Source: Chloroflexota bacterium (GTDB taxonomy: Bacteria; Chloroflexota; Dormibacteria; CF-121). From it: 50,735 bases of DNA. Position numbers and translations under genes: made by a program. Position 1 is the stretch's first letter. Each line of letters opens with the position of its first letter. Shown piece after piece: positions 7,536-16,572 of this stretch. Under the pieces are notes generated by a model. It was not told the DNA's origin and made no database searches. It saw nothing but the letters and a program-made list of their open reading frames with translations. The stretch spans positions 1 to 50,735 of the forward strand of contig VBGO01000075.1 in the NCBI GenBank assembly GCA_005882525.1, given 5' to 3'.

Positions 7536-9106
7536 TCTGCGGTGGTGTAGATGCGCAGACGCCGGTTTGGCTCCTTCCCCGTGCTGCGGGCGGTGAGCTC
7601 GTGGCGTTCCACTAACTGATGCTGGAGCCGGCGGACGTACGCGTTTTGCGGCGACAGCTCGACCATCGAGTTCGTCGATTTTGCCCGGCTGATCGCTTCA
7701 AGGGTTTCCTGCAGCGCCGATTCGGTTGGGTCGGGTGTGTCGAGCTGGTACATGCGGCTGAGCGCGTTTTTGATCTGCGTGATCGTGTTGCTCTTCAGCA
7801 CCTGGATCGGGATGCCCTCAGACTCCGCCTCCTTGAGCGGTGAGTCTTTGCGACGGTAATAGTTCTTGAGGGTGACGATCAAGTCCGCTTCCTCGATATG
7901 GTTCTGGACCCGGATCGGGACCTTGAGCTCATTGATCGCCTGCTCCAGGTAATTGCGGCTGACGCCGTAGGGGAAGACGGAGACCGTCTCATGGAGACTG
8001 CGCGAGCGCGGCGCCTCCAGTGGCTCGCGGGCTGCCGCGGTGCGCATCGGCATCGGCGTCGCTGGGGCAATCCTGGCCACGATCGCACCGTCCGCGCCGC
8101 GGATTCGCATCTGGGGCGGCTTGAGCGTCCCGCGCAACGCGGCATCGACGACCTCCGCCAGCGGCTGGTGAATCGCCAGCTGATCGCGGTCGTGAATCTC
8201 GACCAGCACGTCGAACGTGGGCGGCGACTTGCGTTCGAGCACCGACTTCTGCGTGCCGCGACGGCGCGCCTCTTCGTCGGAGAGGGTCACCGTCTGGATG
8301 CCGCCGAGCAAGTCATTGAGGGTGGGGTTGACGAGCAGATTCTCGAGCGAGTTGCCGTGGGCGGTCGCGACCAGCTGGACGCCACGCTCGGCGATGGTGC
8401 GGGCCGCCACCGCCTCCAGCTCGGTGCCGATCTCGTCGATCACGATCACCTGTGGCATGTGGTTCTCGACGGCCTCGATCATCACCGCGTGCTGCAGGGA
8501 AGGAGTCCGCACCTGCATCCGCCTCGAGCGGCCGATCCCGGGGTGGGGAATGTCTCCGTCACCACCGATCTCGTTCGAGGTATCCACGATGACCACCCGC
8601 TTCTTCATCTCGTCGGCGAGCACCCGGGCACATTCACGAAGCATCGTCGTCTTGCCGATCCCCGGGCGCCCGAGCAACAGGATGCTCTTCCCGCCGATGA
8701 CCATGTCCTTGATGATGTCGATCGTCCCGGTGATGGCCCGGCCGACCCGGCAGGTCACGCCAACGATCTGCCCGCTTCGATTGCGGATCGCGGAGATGCG
8801 GTGGAGGGTGCGCTCGATGCCGGCCCGGTTGTCATCGCCGAACGAGCCGACCCGGCTGGAAACGAACTCGAGGTCTTCCGAGGTGACCGCCGTCTCGTCG
8901 AGGATCACCTCGTGGTCGGGAAAGCGGGCCTCGGGCTCGCGACCCAGGTCGAGGACGACTTCCAGCAGCAAACCCTGGTGTTCGAGGCCCTTCACCGCCC
9001 GGTTGATGTGCGGGGGCAGCGCCTGGAAGAGCAGGTCGAGCTCCGCCGGGTCGGCGTCGGTCAGGCCGTTGAGCGATCGCCGCAGTTCGTGAATGGTTTC
9101 AGCCAT
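7532..9106 (-). CDS. R3H-domain P-loop ATPase, SpoIIIAA/Ycf45-like
   Basis: A 524-residue cytoplasmic protein. The N-terminal part matches the Ycf45/SpoIIIAA-type AAA ATPase. It has Walker A at LLLGRPGIGKTTM (146-154), the family motif VDTSNEIGGDGDIPHPGIG and Walker B at VIVIDEIG (220-227). A middle region of unclear role carries a nucleic-acid-related repeat-like stretch. The C-terminal about 45 residues hold an R3H motif (NAYVRRLQHQLVERHEL), which in other proteins binds single-stranded nucleic acid. Homologues occur in cyanobacteria, plastids and Chloroflexi with no defined function. It overlaps the GNAT gene by 8 bases and precedes tmk. Confidence 0.85.
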   Translation of the reverse strand: MAETIHELRRSLNGLTDADPAELDLLFQALPPHINRAVKGLEHQGLLLEVVLDLGREPEARFPDHEVILDETAVTSEDLEFVSSRVGSFGDDNRAGIERTLHRISAIRNRSGQIVGVTCRVGRAITGTIDIIKDMVIGGKSILLLGRPGIGKTTMLRECARVLADEMKKRVVIVDTSNEIGGDGDIPHPGIGRSRRMQVRTPSLQHAVMIEAVENHMPQVIVIDEIGTELEAVAARTIAERGVQLVATAHGNSLENLLVNPTLNDLLGGIQTVTLSDEEARRRGTQKSVLERKSPPTFDVLVEIHDRDQLAIHQPLAEVVDAALRGTLKPPQMRIRGADGAIVARIAPATPMPMRTAAAREPLEAPRSRSLHETVSVFPYGVSRNYLEQAINELKVPIRVQNHIEEADLIVTLKNYYRRKDSPLKEAESEGIPIQVLKSNTITQIKNALSRMYQLDTPDPTESALQETLEAISRAKSTNSMVELSPQNAYVRRLQHQLVERHELTARSTGKEPNRRLRIYTTAD

Positions 9107-10106
9107 ATTGGGGCACCAGCCGCTTGTCTTTGATTCTTACCCGCATCCGGGCCGGCACTTTCAAGGGCAGCTCCCGCACCATCAGCGTTTGTGAGGCGAT
9201 CACCTCGAAGCCCTCGGCCCGCAACAGCCTGATGCCCGCCTCTTCATAGTGCCGGAGGCTACACCAGACCGGGCCGGGCCGATGCTGGGCGACATAGGCG
9301 AGCGACCGCTGCAGCAGGGCCGGCCACAACTCCGGCGGTTGTGCCGCCGCCATCAGGCCGAGCGTATGGGGGCGGCCGCCGCCGCCCGGCACCAGGCTCA
9401 TCCATCCCACCACCTCGACTCGCTCGACGACGAAGCGCGGTTGGCCCGTCGGACGAGGAATGCGGGCTCCTCGAAGGCCGATCGCGAAACTGCGGCGCCA
9501 TTCGGCGAAGTTGGCGGCCTCGACCGCGGCCACCGCCTTGGGCGTGGTGGCGCAATAAAGAAGGTAGAGGCCCAACTCGTCGTCGCGGCGCATCGGCCGC
9601 CAGCCGGCGAGCGCCGGGATCGGCCGGGCGGCGACGGTCTCGCTGAGGAGGGCATGCTCCGTGGCGTAGGCCGTGAAGCCCCGGGCTCGAAAGAGGTCGG
9701 CCACCGGGTCATCGACCGGCACCCGCACCACGAATTTCGTGACGCCGCGGTTCAGGCCCTCGTTGAACAGGTGGTCGAGCAGCGCCGTGCCGTCGTTGAA
9801 GCGGTCGAGGTCGGGGCTGAGGCAGAGGTTGAGGATCTGCCAGGCATTCGGTCCCAGGGCGGCGGTCTCCGCCTGGACGAATCCCTGGATCGACCGGCGG
9901 CGCGACTCTTCCATCACATACACGTAGTCGGCGTTCGAGGTGATCGGCAAAATCGAGGCGAAGGTGCTGTTCAGCAGGAACCAGAGTCGGGTCGATGCGA
10001 ACTGACGCTTGAGCGGCGAGGGCTCCGCCTCACGCACCTGCTGCCGGTAGAGGGCCTCGATCGCACCGAGGTCCTTCAACTGCGCGGGTCGGACCTGGAG
10101 CGTCAT
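9099..10106 (-). CDS. GNAT-family N-acetyltransferase-like protein
   Basis: A 335-residue protein beginning LQVRPAQLKDLGAIEALYRQQVREAE, the usual opening of a GNAT fold. It shows a second GNAT-like half later in the sequence (RFVVERVEVVGWMSLVPGGGGRPHTLGLM, then VWCSLRHYEEAGIRLLRAEGFEVI). The arrangement suggests two tandem acetyltransferase folds, one possibly degenerate. The acetyl-CoA loop (R/Q-x-x-G-x-G/A) is not clear in either half, so catalysis is uncertain. It overlaps pdxT by 4 bases and the R3H gene by 8, so it belongs to the same transcription unit. Confidence 0.65.
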   Translation of the reverse strand: MTLQVRPAQLKDLGAIEALYRQQVREAEPSPLKRQFASTRLWFLLNSTFASILPITSNADYVYVMEESRRRSIQGFVQAETAALGPNAWQILNLCLSPDLDRFNDGTALLDHLFNEGLNRGVTKFVVRVPVDDPVADLFRARGFTAYATEHALLSETVAARPIPALAGWRPMRRDDELGLYLLYCATTPKAVAAVEAANFAEWRRSFAIGLRGARIPRPTGQPRFVVERVEVVGWMSLVPGGGGRPHTLGLMAAAQPPELWPALLQRSLAYVAQHRPGPVWCSLRHYEEAGIRLLRAEGFEVIASQTLMVRELPLKVPARMRVRIKDKRLVPQYG

Positions 10107-10686
10107 CGCGCCTTGCCATCGAGCGTCAGGAAATACTGGTGCCAGCGCCGGTCTGGGGTCAATTCCGGGTGAAAGGCGAGCGCCAGCCGGTTCCCCTGCT
10201 GGAGCGCAACCGGCTGGTCCCCGTGGCGGGCCAGCTCCTCGACGTCGGCCGCTCGTTCGGTCAGCTGTGGGGCACGGATAAATACCGCCGGGGCGGGTCC
10301 CCGAGTGGCCGGGGAGTCGACCTCAGCTTCGAAGCTGTCGATCTGGCGACCGTAGGCGTTCCTCCGGACCCCGATGTCCATCAACTTGAGGGGTTCCTGG
10401 TCCGGCCGGCCGTCCTGGATCTCGCGGGCCATCAGGATCATCCCGGCGCAGGTCCCCAGCACCGGCATACCGGCGGCGGTGCGCTGCTGGATCAACTGCT
10501 TCAAGGCCGGCTCCATCAGGTGAGCCATCGTCGTACTCTCGCCCCCGGGCAGGATCAAGGCGTCGACCCCCTGGAGATCATCGGCGAGCCGGACTGGGAC
10601 GCCTTCGACCTCGCAGGCGCGCAGCGCCGCCAGATGCTCCCGGAAATCCCCCTGCAGCGCAAGGACGCCGACGCGGCGCCGGGTGC

Positions 10687-10690
<4 letters not shown>
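10103..10690 (-). CDS. pdxT: pyridoxal 5'-phosphate synthase glutaminase subunit
   Basis: This class I glutaminase releases ammonia for PdxS in the DXP-independent vitamin B6 pathway. The 195-residue protein starts VGVLALQGDFREHL, carries the PGGEST loop (49-53), the nucleophile Cys81 in GTCAGMILMA, and His174/Glu176 in AFHPELT. The start is GTG at 10690, overlapping the pdxS stop by 4 bases (GTGA). The frame extends upstream, but only into pdxS in the wrong frame. PdxS and PdxT form a 12+12 complex, consistent with tight translational coupling. Confidence 0.96.
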
Positions 10691-11595
<905 letters not shown>

Positions 11596-11601
11596 CTGTC
11601 C

Positions 11602-11607
11602 ATTTTA
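11602..11607 (-). promoter_or_regulatory. -10 box of a leaderless pdxS promoter
   Basis: On the minus strand TAAAAT (11607-11602) is followed by six bases (GGACAG) and then the pdxS GTG. Transcription from this box would start at or next to the G of the start codon. No -35 at normal spacing is clear; TTGAAC lies only 11 bases upstream. Confidence 0.55.
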
Positions 11608-11645
11608 CTGCGGGCCCGGTTCAATTCGGCCCGGGAGCGCGACAC

Positions 11646-11651
11646 TAGAAT
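11646..11651 (+). promoter_or_regulatory. -10 box before the glycosyltransferase gene
   Basis: TAGAAT is followed by nine bases and the ATG at 11661, predicting a leader of only about 2-3 bases. No Shine-Dalgarno sequence lies between. It is divergent to the pdxS promoter within a 65-base gap. Confidence 0.45.
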
Positions 11652-11660
11652 CGTCCAGCA

Positions 11661-12395
11661 ATGCGGGGCCCCCGGCGGACGCGACGGCAGCGGGTGATTG
11701 CCGTGATCGTCGCCGTCGCCCTGGGTCTGCCAGCTTTGTTCGGCGTGGCAACCGCCATCGGGCTGCTCATCACCCCGTCTGTCGACGACATGTCGAAGCG
11801 GGTGGATGGCATCCTCGAGGAGAAGGGTGGAACGCGCGTCCGGCTGGCCCAGGTCCCCGATCAGCTGAGCGAGGCGCTGATCGCCATCGAGGATGAGCGC
11901 TTCTACGAGCACCGCGGCATCGATACCCAGGGCCTGATTCGAGCCGTCCTCACCGACCTCTATCATCACCGGGCGCTGGAGGGCGGCAGCACACTCAGCC
12001 AGCAACTGATCAAGGTGCTGTATATGAACGGCGACGACGACGGATGGCGCAAGCCGGAGGATCTCCTGCTGGCCTTGAAGCTCGAGGCGCGATACGACAA
12101 GCACACCATCCTGGAGAACTACTTCAACGCCGTCTATTACGGGCACGGGGCCTACGGGATCGGGCAGGCCTCCCAGGTCTACTTCCACCGCCCGCCGGCC
12201 CAGCTCGACCTCGCCCGGGCGTCGATGCTCGCCGGCCTCCCCCAGTCGCCGTCCTACTACGACCTGTATCGCAATCCATGCTCCGCCCGGGCGCGCCAGT
12301 TCAACGTGCTGGCGCAGATGGCGCACGATGGCTACATCAGCTCGAACCAGGCCGCCGCCGCCTATGCCGAGTCGATCGGCTTTCCTTGCAAATAG
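11661..12395 (+). CDS. monofunctional peptidoglycan glycosyltransferase (GT51)
   Basis: This enzyme polymerises lipid II into glycan strands at the outer face of the membrane. The 244-residue protein has one N-terminal membrane anchor (about 11-37) and only the GT51 domain. The first catalytic Glu lies in AIEDERFYEH (Glu77), followed by GGSTLSQQL (108-116) and the KLEARYDKHTILENYFNAVY segment with its usual Glu and Tyr. There is no transpeptidase domain, so it is MtgA-like in architecture rather than a full PBP1. It ends 2 bases before the adenylate kinase ATG, so the two may be co-transcribed. Confidence 0.9.
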   Translation: MRGPRRTRRQRVIAVIVAVALGLPALFGVATAIGLLITPSVDDMSKRVDGILEEKGGTRVRLAQVPDQLSEALIAIEDERFYEHRGIDTQGLIRAVLTDLYHHRALEGGSTLSQQLIKVLYMNGDDDGWRKPEDLLLALKLEARYDKHTILENYFNAVYYGHGAYGIGQASQVYFHRPPAQLDLARASMLAGLPQSPSYYDLYRNPCSARARQFNVLAQMAHDGYISSNQAAAAYAESIGFPCK

Positions 12396-12397
12396 CC

Positions 12398-13000
12398 ATG
12401 GCCCTGGACCTCGTCCTGCTCGGACCGCCCGGATCGGGCAAGGGGACCCAGGCAGCCCGGATGACCGAAAAATACGGAATTCCCGCGATCGCCTCCGGTG
12501 ACATCCTCCGCGCCCAGGCCGACGCGGGCACACCGCTGGGGCGGCTGGTCCGCTCCTACCTGGATCGCGGGGAGTTGGTCCCGGACCAGCTGGTGGTTGA
12601 CATCATCCGGCACCGCCTGTCCGAGCCGGACACGGAAGCCGGCTTCATCCTCGACGGATTTCCCCGAACGGTGCCGCAGGCGCAGGCCCTGGACACGATG
12701 CTGGCCGAGCTGGACCGGCCGCTGGACGCCGTCCTCTACCTCCAGGTTGAGGGACCGGCGCTCCGCGAGCGGCTGGACCATCGGCACCGGCGGGACGACC
12801 GCCCCGATATCGTCGACCACCGGCTCGACGTCTTTCTCGACCAGACAGCGCCGCTGATCGGCTACTACCGGGACCAGGGCAAGCTCAGGCTCATCGACGG
12901 GGCCCAGCCGCCGGAACGGGTCGCCGCCGCCATCGACGAGGTCATCCGCCCGCTGCTCGGCGCCGGCGGCGCTCCCAGCCGCCCGTCAAGCCGACGCTGA
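12398..13000 (+). CDS. adk: adenylate kinase, short type without a full LID
   Basis: It interconverts ATP+AMP and 2 ADP. The P-loop is GPPGSGKGTQ (9-18), with the AMP site SGDILRAQ, the DGFPRT motif from residue 86 and an Arg-rich stretch RHRRDDRPDIVDHRL in the LID position. The LID is only about a dozen residues and lacks the four-Cys zinc site of long bacterial adenylate kinases. Total length is 200 residues. The start ATG at 12398 lies 2 bases after the upstream stop, inside a longer open frame that overlaps the glycosyltransferase gene and is not coding. Confidence 0.93.
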   Translation: MALDLVLLGPPGSGKGTQAARMTEKYGIPAIASGDILRAQADAGTPLGRLVRSYLDRGELVPDQLVVDIIRHRLSEPDTEAGFILDGFPRTVPQAQALDTMLAELDRPLDAVLYLQVEGPALRERLDHRHRRDDRPDIVDHRLDVFLDQTAPLIGYYRDQGKLRLIDGAQPPERVAAAIDEVIRPLLGAGGAPSRPSSRR

Positions 13001-13099
13001 GGCGCCGGCCGCTGCTTCGTTTGGCCGAGGCTGGCTTGTGGGCATAAACCTAACGTCTCGCCGGTTGTTCCTGACGAGAACACGAAGGAGAAGTTATCC

Positions 13100-15436
13100 A
13101 TGCCTGAAGTTAGAACTGATTTCATTCCGCTCCTCCCCCTCAACAACGGGGTGGTCCTGCCGAACATGGTCGTCACCATTCCGCTGGAACGGGAGGAGGC
13201 CCAGGCCGCGGTCGCGGCGGCACGGGACGGCGACGGTCTCGTCCTGCTCGTTCCGCGCGTCGAAGGCCGCTTCGCCAATTTCGGCACGGTGGCCAAGCTG
13301 GAGGATTCCCGAAAGCTGCCCAACGGCATCGAGGTCGCCATCCTGCAGGGTCTGTATCGGGCGTCGGTCGGGAGCGCCGCCGCCGGGACCGGCCCGGCGT
13401 TGCGGGTCCTGGCCCAGCCGGCCCAGGACGTCAATCCGCTGACCGAGACCTCGCACGTCCTGGCCCGCGAATATAAGGCGCTGATCGAGAACCTGCTCGA
13501 GCTGCGCGGCGCCGGCGAGGTTATCCAGATGGTCCGCGGTATCGACAGGCCCAGCCAGCTCGCCGACCTGGCCGGGTATTCCCCGGATCTCTCGCTCGAG
13601 CGCAAGGTCGAGATCCTCGATACGCTCGACGTCGAGCAACGTCTGCAGAAGCTGATCGGCTGGACCCGCGAGATCCTGGCCGATGCCTCGCTCAAGGACA
13701 AGATCCGGAACGAGGTGCAGGAAGGCATGGAGAAGCGGCAGCGCGAGTTCCTCCTCCGCCAGCAAATGGAAGCGATCAAGAAGGAGCTCGGCGAGTCGGA
13801 CGGCGATGTCGCCGGCGAGTACCGCAAGCGGATCGAGGAAGCCGGTATGCCGGAGGCGGTCCGCAAGGAAGTCGAGCGCGAGCTCGACCGGTTCGAACGG
13901 ACCAGCGAACAGAACCCCGAGGCGGGGTGGATTCGCAACTACCTCGACTGGATGCTCGACATGCCCTGGAACAAGAAAACGGTCGACCAGTTCGACGTCA
14001 CGGAGGCGCGGCGGATCCTCGATGAGGACCACACCGGGCTCGACGACGTCAAAGACCGGATCATCGAGTTTCTCGCCGTTCGGAAGCGGCGGGATTCGCG
14101 CGGGCTCGGCCTGGTCGGCGGGCGTGGCTCCGGGGCCATCATCACCCTGGTGGGGCCGCCCGGCGTGGGCAAGACCTCACTCGGTGAGTCGGTGGCGCGC
14201 GCCCTCGGTCGCAAGTTCACCCGCATCTCGCTGGGTGGCATCCACGACGAAGCGGAAATCCGTGGTCACCGTCGCACCTATGTCGGCGCGTTGCCCGGAC
14301 GCATCGCGCGCGCCCTCAAGGAGGCTGGCACCAGCAACCCCGTGATCATGCTCGACGAGATCGACAAGGTCGGGAGCGACTGGCGGGGCGACCCGTCGTC
14401 GGCGCTGCTCGAGGTGCTCGATCCGGCGCAGAACCACTCGTTCCGCGACCACTACCTGGAGGTCGACCTCGACCTTTCAGAGGTGCTGTTCATCCCGACG
14501 GCTAACGTCGCTGATACCATCCCCGGTCCCCTGCTCGACCGGATGGAGATCATCCGGCTGGACGGCTACACGGAAGAGGAAAAGCTCGCCATCGCCCGCG
14601 ATCACCTGCTGCGCCGCCAACTGGAGCGCAACGGGCTCAGCACCGCTGAGGTGATCGTTAGCGAGGATGCTATTCGGCGCATCATTGCTGAGCACACGCG
14701 GGAAGCCGGCGTTCGCAACCTCGAACGTGAAATCGGGCGGTTGCTCCGCAAGGTGGCGACCCAGCTCGAAGCCGGCACCGCGACCCCGCCGATCCAGGTC
14801 GCGGGCGGCGATGTCACCAAGTACCTTGGTCGGGCCAAGTTCCACGAGGAAGTGGCCGAGCGGACCTCCGTTCCCGGGGTCGCGACCGGGCTGGCCGTGA
14901 CCGGGATCGGCGGAGAAGTACTCTTCGTCGAGGCCGCCGCCATGGACGGTCAGAAGGGCCTGACCCTCACCGGTCAGCTGGGCGACGTCATGAAGGAGTC
15001 CGCGCAAATCGGCCTGTCGTATGTCCGGTCACACGCCGCGGACCTGGGGATCGCGCCCGGGTTCGAAGAGAAGACGATCCACGTCCACGTGCCCGCGGGC
15101 GCCATCCCCAAGGACGGCCCGTCAGCTGGCGTCACGATGGTGACTGCGCTGGTGAGCCTGTTCAGCGGCCGGCCGGTCAAAAGCACCGTGGGCATGACCG
15201 GCGAGGTCACGCTGCAGGGTAAGGTGCTGCCGATCGGTGGTGTCAAGCAGAAGCTGCTGGCCGCCCATCGGGCCGGGCTGACCGAGGTCATCCTGCCGTA
15301 TCGCAACGAGGCGGACCTCGACGACCTGCCGCAGAGCGTGCGTGATGCGATGACGATCCATCTGGCCAGCGACGTCCGGCAGGTGCTGGACTGGGCCCTG
15401 GAACCGAAGAGCACGCCGCTGACCCAGGCCGCCTAA
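13100..15436 (+). CDS. lon: ATP-dependent protease Lon
   Basis: Cytoplasmic AAA+ serine protease for misfolded and regulatory proteins. The 778-residue protein has the N-terminal substrate domain, a coiled middle (RQREFLLRQQMEAIKKELGE), Walker A GPPGVGKTS near residue 351, Walker B VIMLDEIDKVG and the peptidase domain. The catalytic dyad is Ser675 (PKDGPSAGVTM) and Lys718 (GGVKQKLLAA), with the same 43-residue spacing as in E. coli Lon. ATG at 13100 is preceded by AAGGAG at a good distance. In the 99-base upstream gap I see GTTC-N7-GAAC at 13067-13081 but no CIRCE or HAIR heat-shock operator. Confidence 0.97.
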   Translation: MPEVRTDFIPLLPLNNGVVLPNMVVTIPLEREEAQAAVAAARDGDGLVLLVPRVEGRFANFGTVAKLEDSRKLPNGIEVAILQGLYRASVGSAAAGTGPALRVLAQPAQDVNPLTETSHVLAREYKALIENLLELRGAGEVIQMVRGIDRPSQLADLAGYSPDLSLERKVEILDTLDVEQRLQKLIGWTREILADASLKDKIRNEVQEGMEKRQREFLLRQQMEAIKKELGESDGDVAGEYRKRIEEAGMPEAVRKEVERELDRFERTSEQNPEAGWIRNYLDWMLDMPWNKKTVDQFDVTEARRILDEDHTGLDDVKDRIIEFLAVRKRRDSRGLGLVGGRGSGAIITLVGPPGVGKTSLGESVARALGRKFTRISLGGIHDEAEIRGHRRTYVGALPGRIARALKEAGTSNPVIMLDEIDKVGSDWRGDPSSALLEVLDPAQNHSFRDHYLEVDLDLSEVLFIPTANVADTIPGPLLDRMEIIRLDGYTEEEKLAIARDHLLRRQLERNGLSTAEVIVSEDAIRRIIAEHTREAGVRNLEREIGRLLRKVATQLEAGTATPPIQVAGGDVTKYLGRAKFHEEVAERTSVPGVATGLAVTGIGGEVLFVEAAAMDGQKGLTLTGQLGDVMKESAQIGLSYVRSHAADLGIAPGFEEKTIHVHVPAGAIPKDGPSAGVTMVTALVSLFSGRPVKSTVGMTGEVTLQGKVLPIGGVKQKLLAAHRAGLTEVILPYRNEADLDDLPQSVRDAMTIHLASDVRQVLDWALEPKSTPLTQAA

Positions 15437-15446
15437 CGGCACGCGC

Positions 15447-15836
15447 ATGAGCCGGGCCTTTGTCAAGGATGGCGATTCGGCCGCGAGCGGATCCCTGATA
15501 GATCGCTTCTACCAGGGACTGCTCGGGCTGAGCGATCCGGCGAGAGCCCTGGTCGGCAAGCGGCAGCAGCAGGCCTGGCTCAGCTCGAAGCCGATCATCG
15601 AGGCCGCCCGGCGTGACGCGCTGACCGCGCTCGGCGGGGATTCCTACCGGGAGATCTTCGAGAGCGCCGCGGAGCGCGCCGGCGATCCACCGCAGGGTCC
15701 CACGTGGTGGGCCGCCGGTGATGCGGCGACCGCCCTGGCCGCGCGGCGGCGCCTGGGGCCGGACGAGTTCGCGATCCTGGTCGGACCGCTGGGCGTCGCC
15801 CTCCCCTGGCTCAAGGACGCCGCCACCCAGACCTGA
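15447..15836 (+). CDS. conserved-looking protein of unknown function downstream of lon
   Basis: A 129-residue soluble protein with helix-forming composition, starting SRAFVKDGDSAASGSLIDRFYQGLLGL and ending in a hydrophobic helix (FAILVGPLGVALPWLKDA). No family motif is recognised. It starts 10 bases after the lon stop with no clear ribosome binding site, so it is probably read on the lon message. Its stop is 7 bases from the stop of the convergent amidotransferase gene, leaving no room for a classic terminator. Confidence 0.6.
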   Translation: MSRAFVKDGDSAASGSLIDRFYQGLLGLSDPARALVGKRQQQAWLSSKPIIEAARRDALTALGGDSYREIFESAAERAGDPPQGPTWWAAGDAATALAARRRLGPDEFAILVGPLGVALPWLKDAATQT

Positions 15837-15843
15837 GGTCCTC

Positions 15844-16572
15844 TTACCGTCCCGGACCCGCGGCGCGCGCGAAGCCGCTGAAGAGGCGCTGGACCCAGGG
15901 AAGGTCATCGATCTCCTCCGGATGCCATTGGACGGCGATCAAGAAGCGTCGCTCCGGGGATTCGAGGGCTTCGATGACGCCGTCGTCGGATTTTCCCGTT
16001 ATGCGCAGCTGTGGCGCCACGGACTTAACGGCTTGATGATGCAGGCTGTTGACCTCGAAGCTGGTCTCGTCGATCAGCTGGGCGAGGCGTGAATTCGGAT
16101 CGAGGCGCACCCGGTGGATGAGGGCGCTTCGGGCCCGCCCGTCGGCGTCCGAATGCTCGACGGACGTCACACCCTGATGTCGAAGATCCTGCCAGAGGCT
16201 GCCGCCGAGCGCTACGTTCAGGACTTGCTGGCCACGACAGATCCCCAGAATGGGTAAGTCGTCGGCGAACGCCCAGCGGGCCAGCGTCAGCTCGGTCCGG
16301 TCACGCGCAGCCTCGATGACGTTTAGATCGCCGATCGCCGCTTCGCCGTATTCTTCCGGCGCGATGTCGGCGCCCCCGGGAAAGACGATCCCGTCCAGTC
16401 GCTCATAGATGGCCCGCAGGCGGGTGTCGTCATCGAGGAGCGGGATCAGCACCGGCGCGCAGCCCGCCGCGACCAGGGCGCGTACGTAACTCTGGTTGAT
16501 GCCGAAGCGCGGTGGCTTCGGCCCCGGCGGGATCGCCAGGGTCGGCAGGCCGATCAGGGGGTAGCGGTTCAA
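15844..16572 (-). CDS. class I glutamine amidotransferase, peptidase C26 (PuuD-like)
   Basis: A 242-residue gamma-glutamyl hydrolase-like protein. It begins YPLIGLPTL, has the substrate loop GIVFPGGADIAPEEYGE, the nucleophile Cys112 in GICRGQQVLNV, and His217/Glu219 in VQWHPEE. The segment EVNSLHHQAV is typical of the PuuD branch, which hydrolyses gamma-glutamyl-GABA in putrescine breakdown. No other Puu gene is nearby, so the substrate may differ. The start is TTG at 16572, overlapping the tldE stop by 4 bases (TTGA). The frame is open far upstream, but only as antisense-like overlap with tldE. Confidence 0.85.
   Translation of the reverse strand: MNRYPLIGLPTLAIPPGPKPPRFGINQSYVRALVAAGCAPVLIPLLDDDTRLRAIYERLDGIVFPGGADIAPEEYGEAAIGDLNVIEAARDRTELTLARWAFADDLPILGICRGQQVLNVALGGSLWQDLRHQGVTSVEHSDADGRARSALIHRVRLDPNSRLAQLIDETSFEVNSLHHQAVKSVAPQLRITGKSDDGVIEALESPERRFLIAVQWHPEEIDDLPWVQRLFSGFARAAGPGR

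Noticed and set aside
12044..12397. In-frame N-terminal extension of adenylate kinase
   Set aside because: It lies within the glycosyltransferase gene in another frame and is low complexity; the P-loop follows directly after ATG 12398.
13001..13099. Heat-shock operator (CIRCE or HAIR) upstream of lon
   Set aside because: Neither TTAGCACTC nor the HAIR motif occurs; only a 4-base GTTC/GAAC pair is present, too short to claim.
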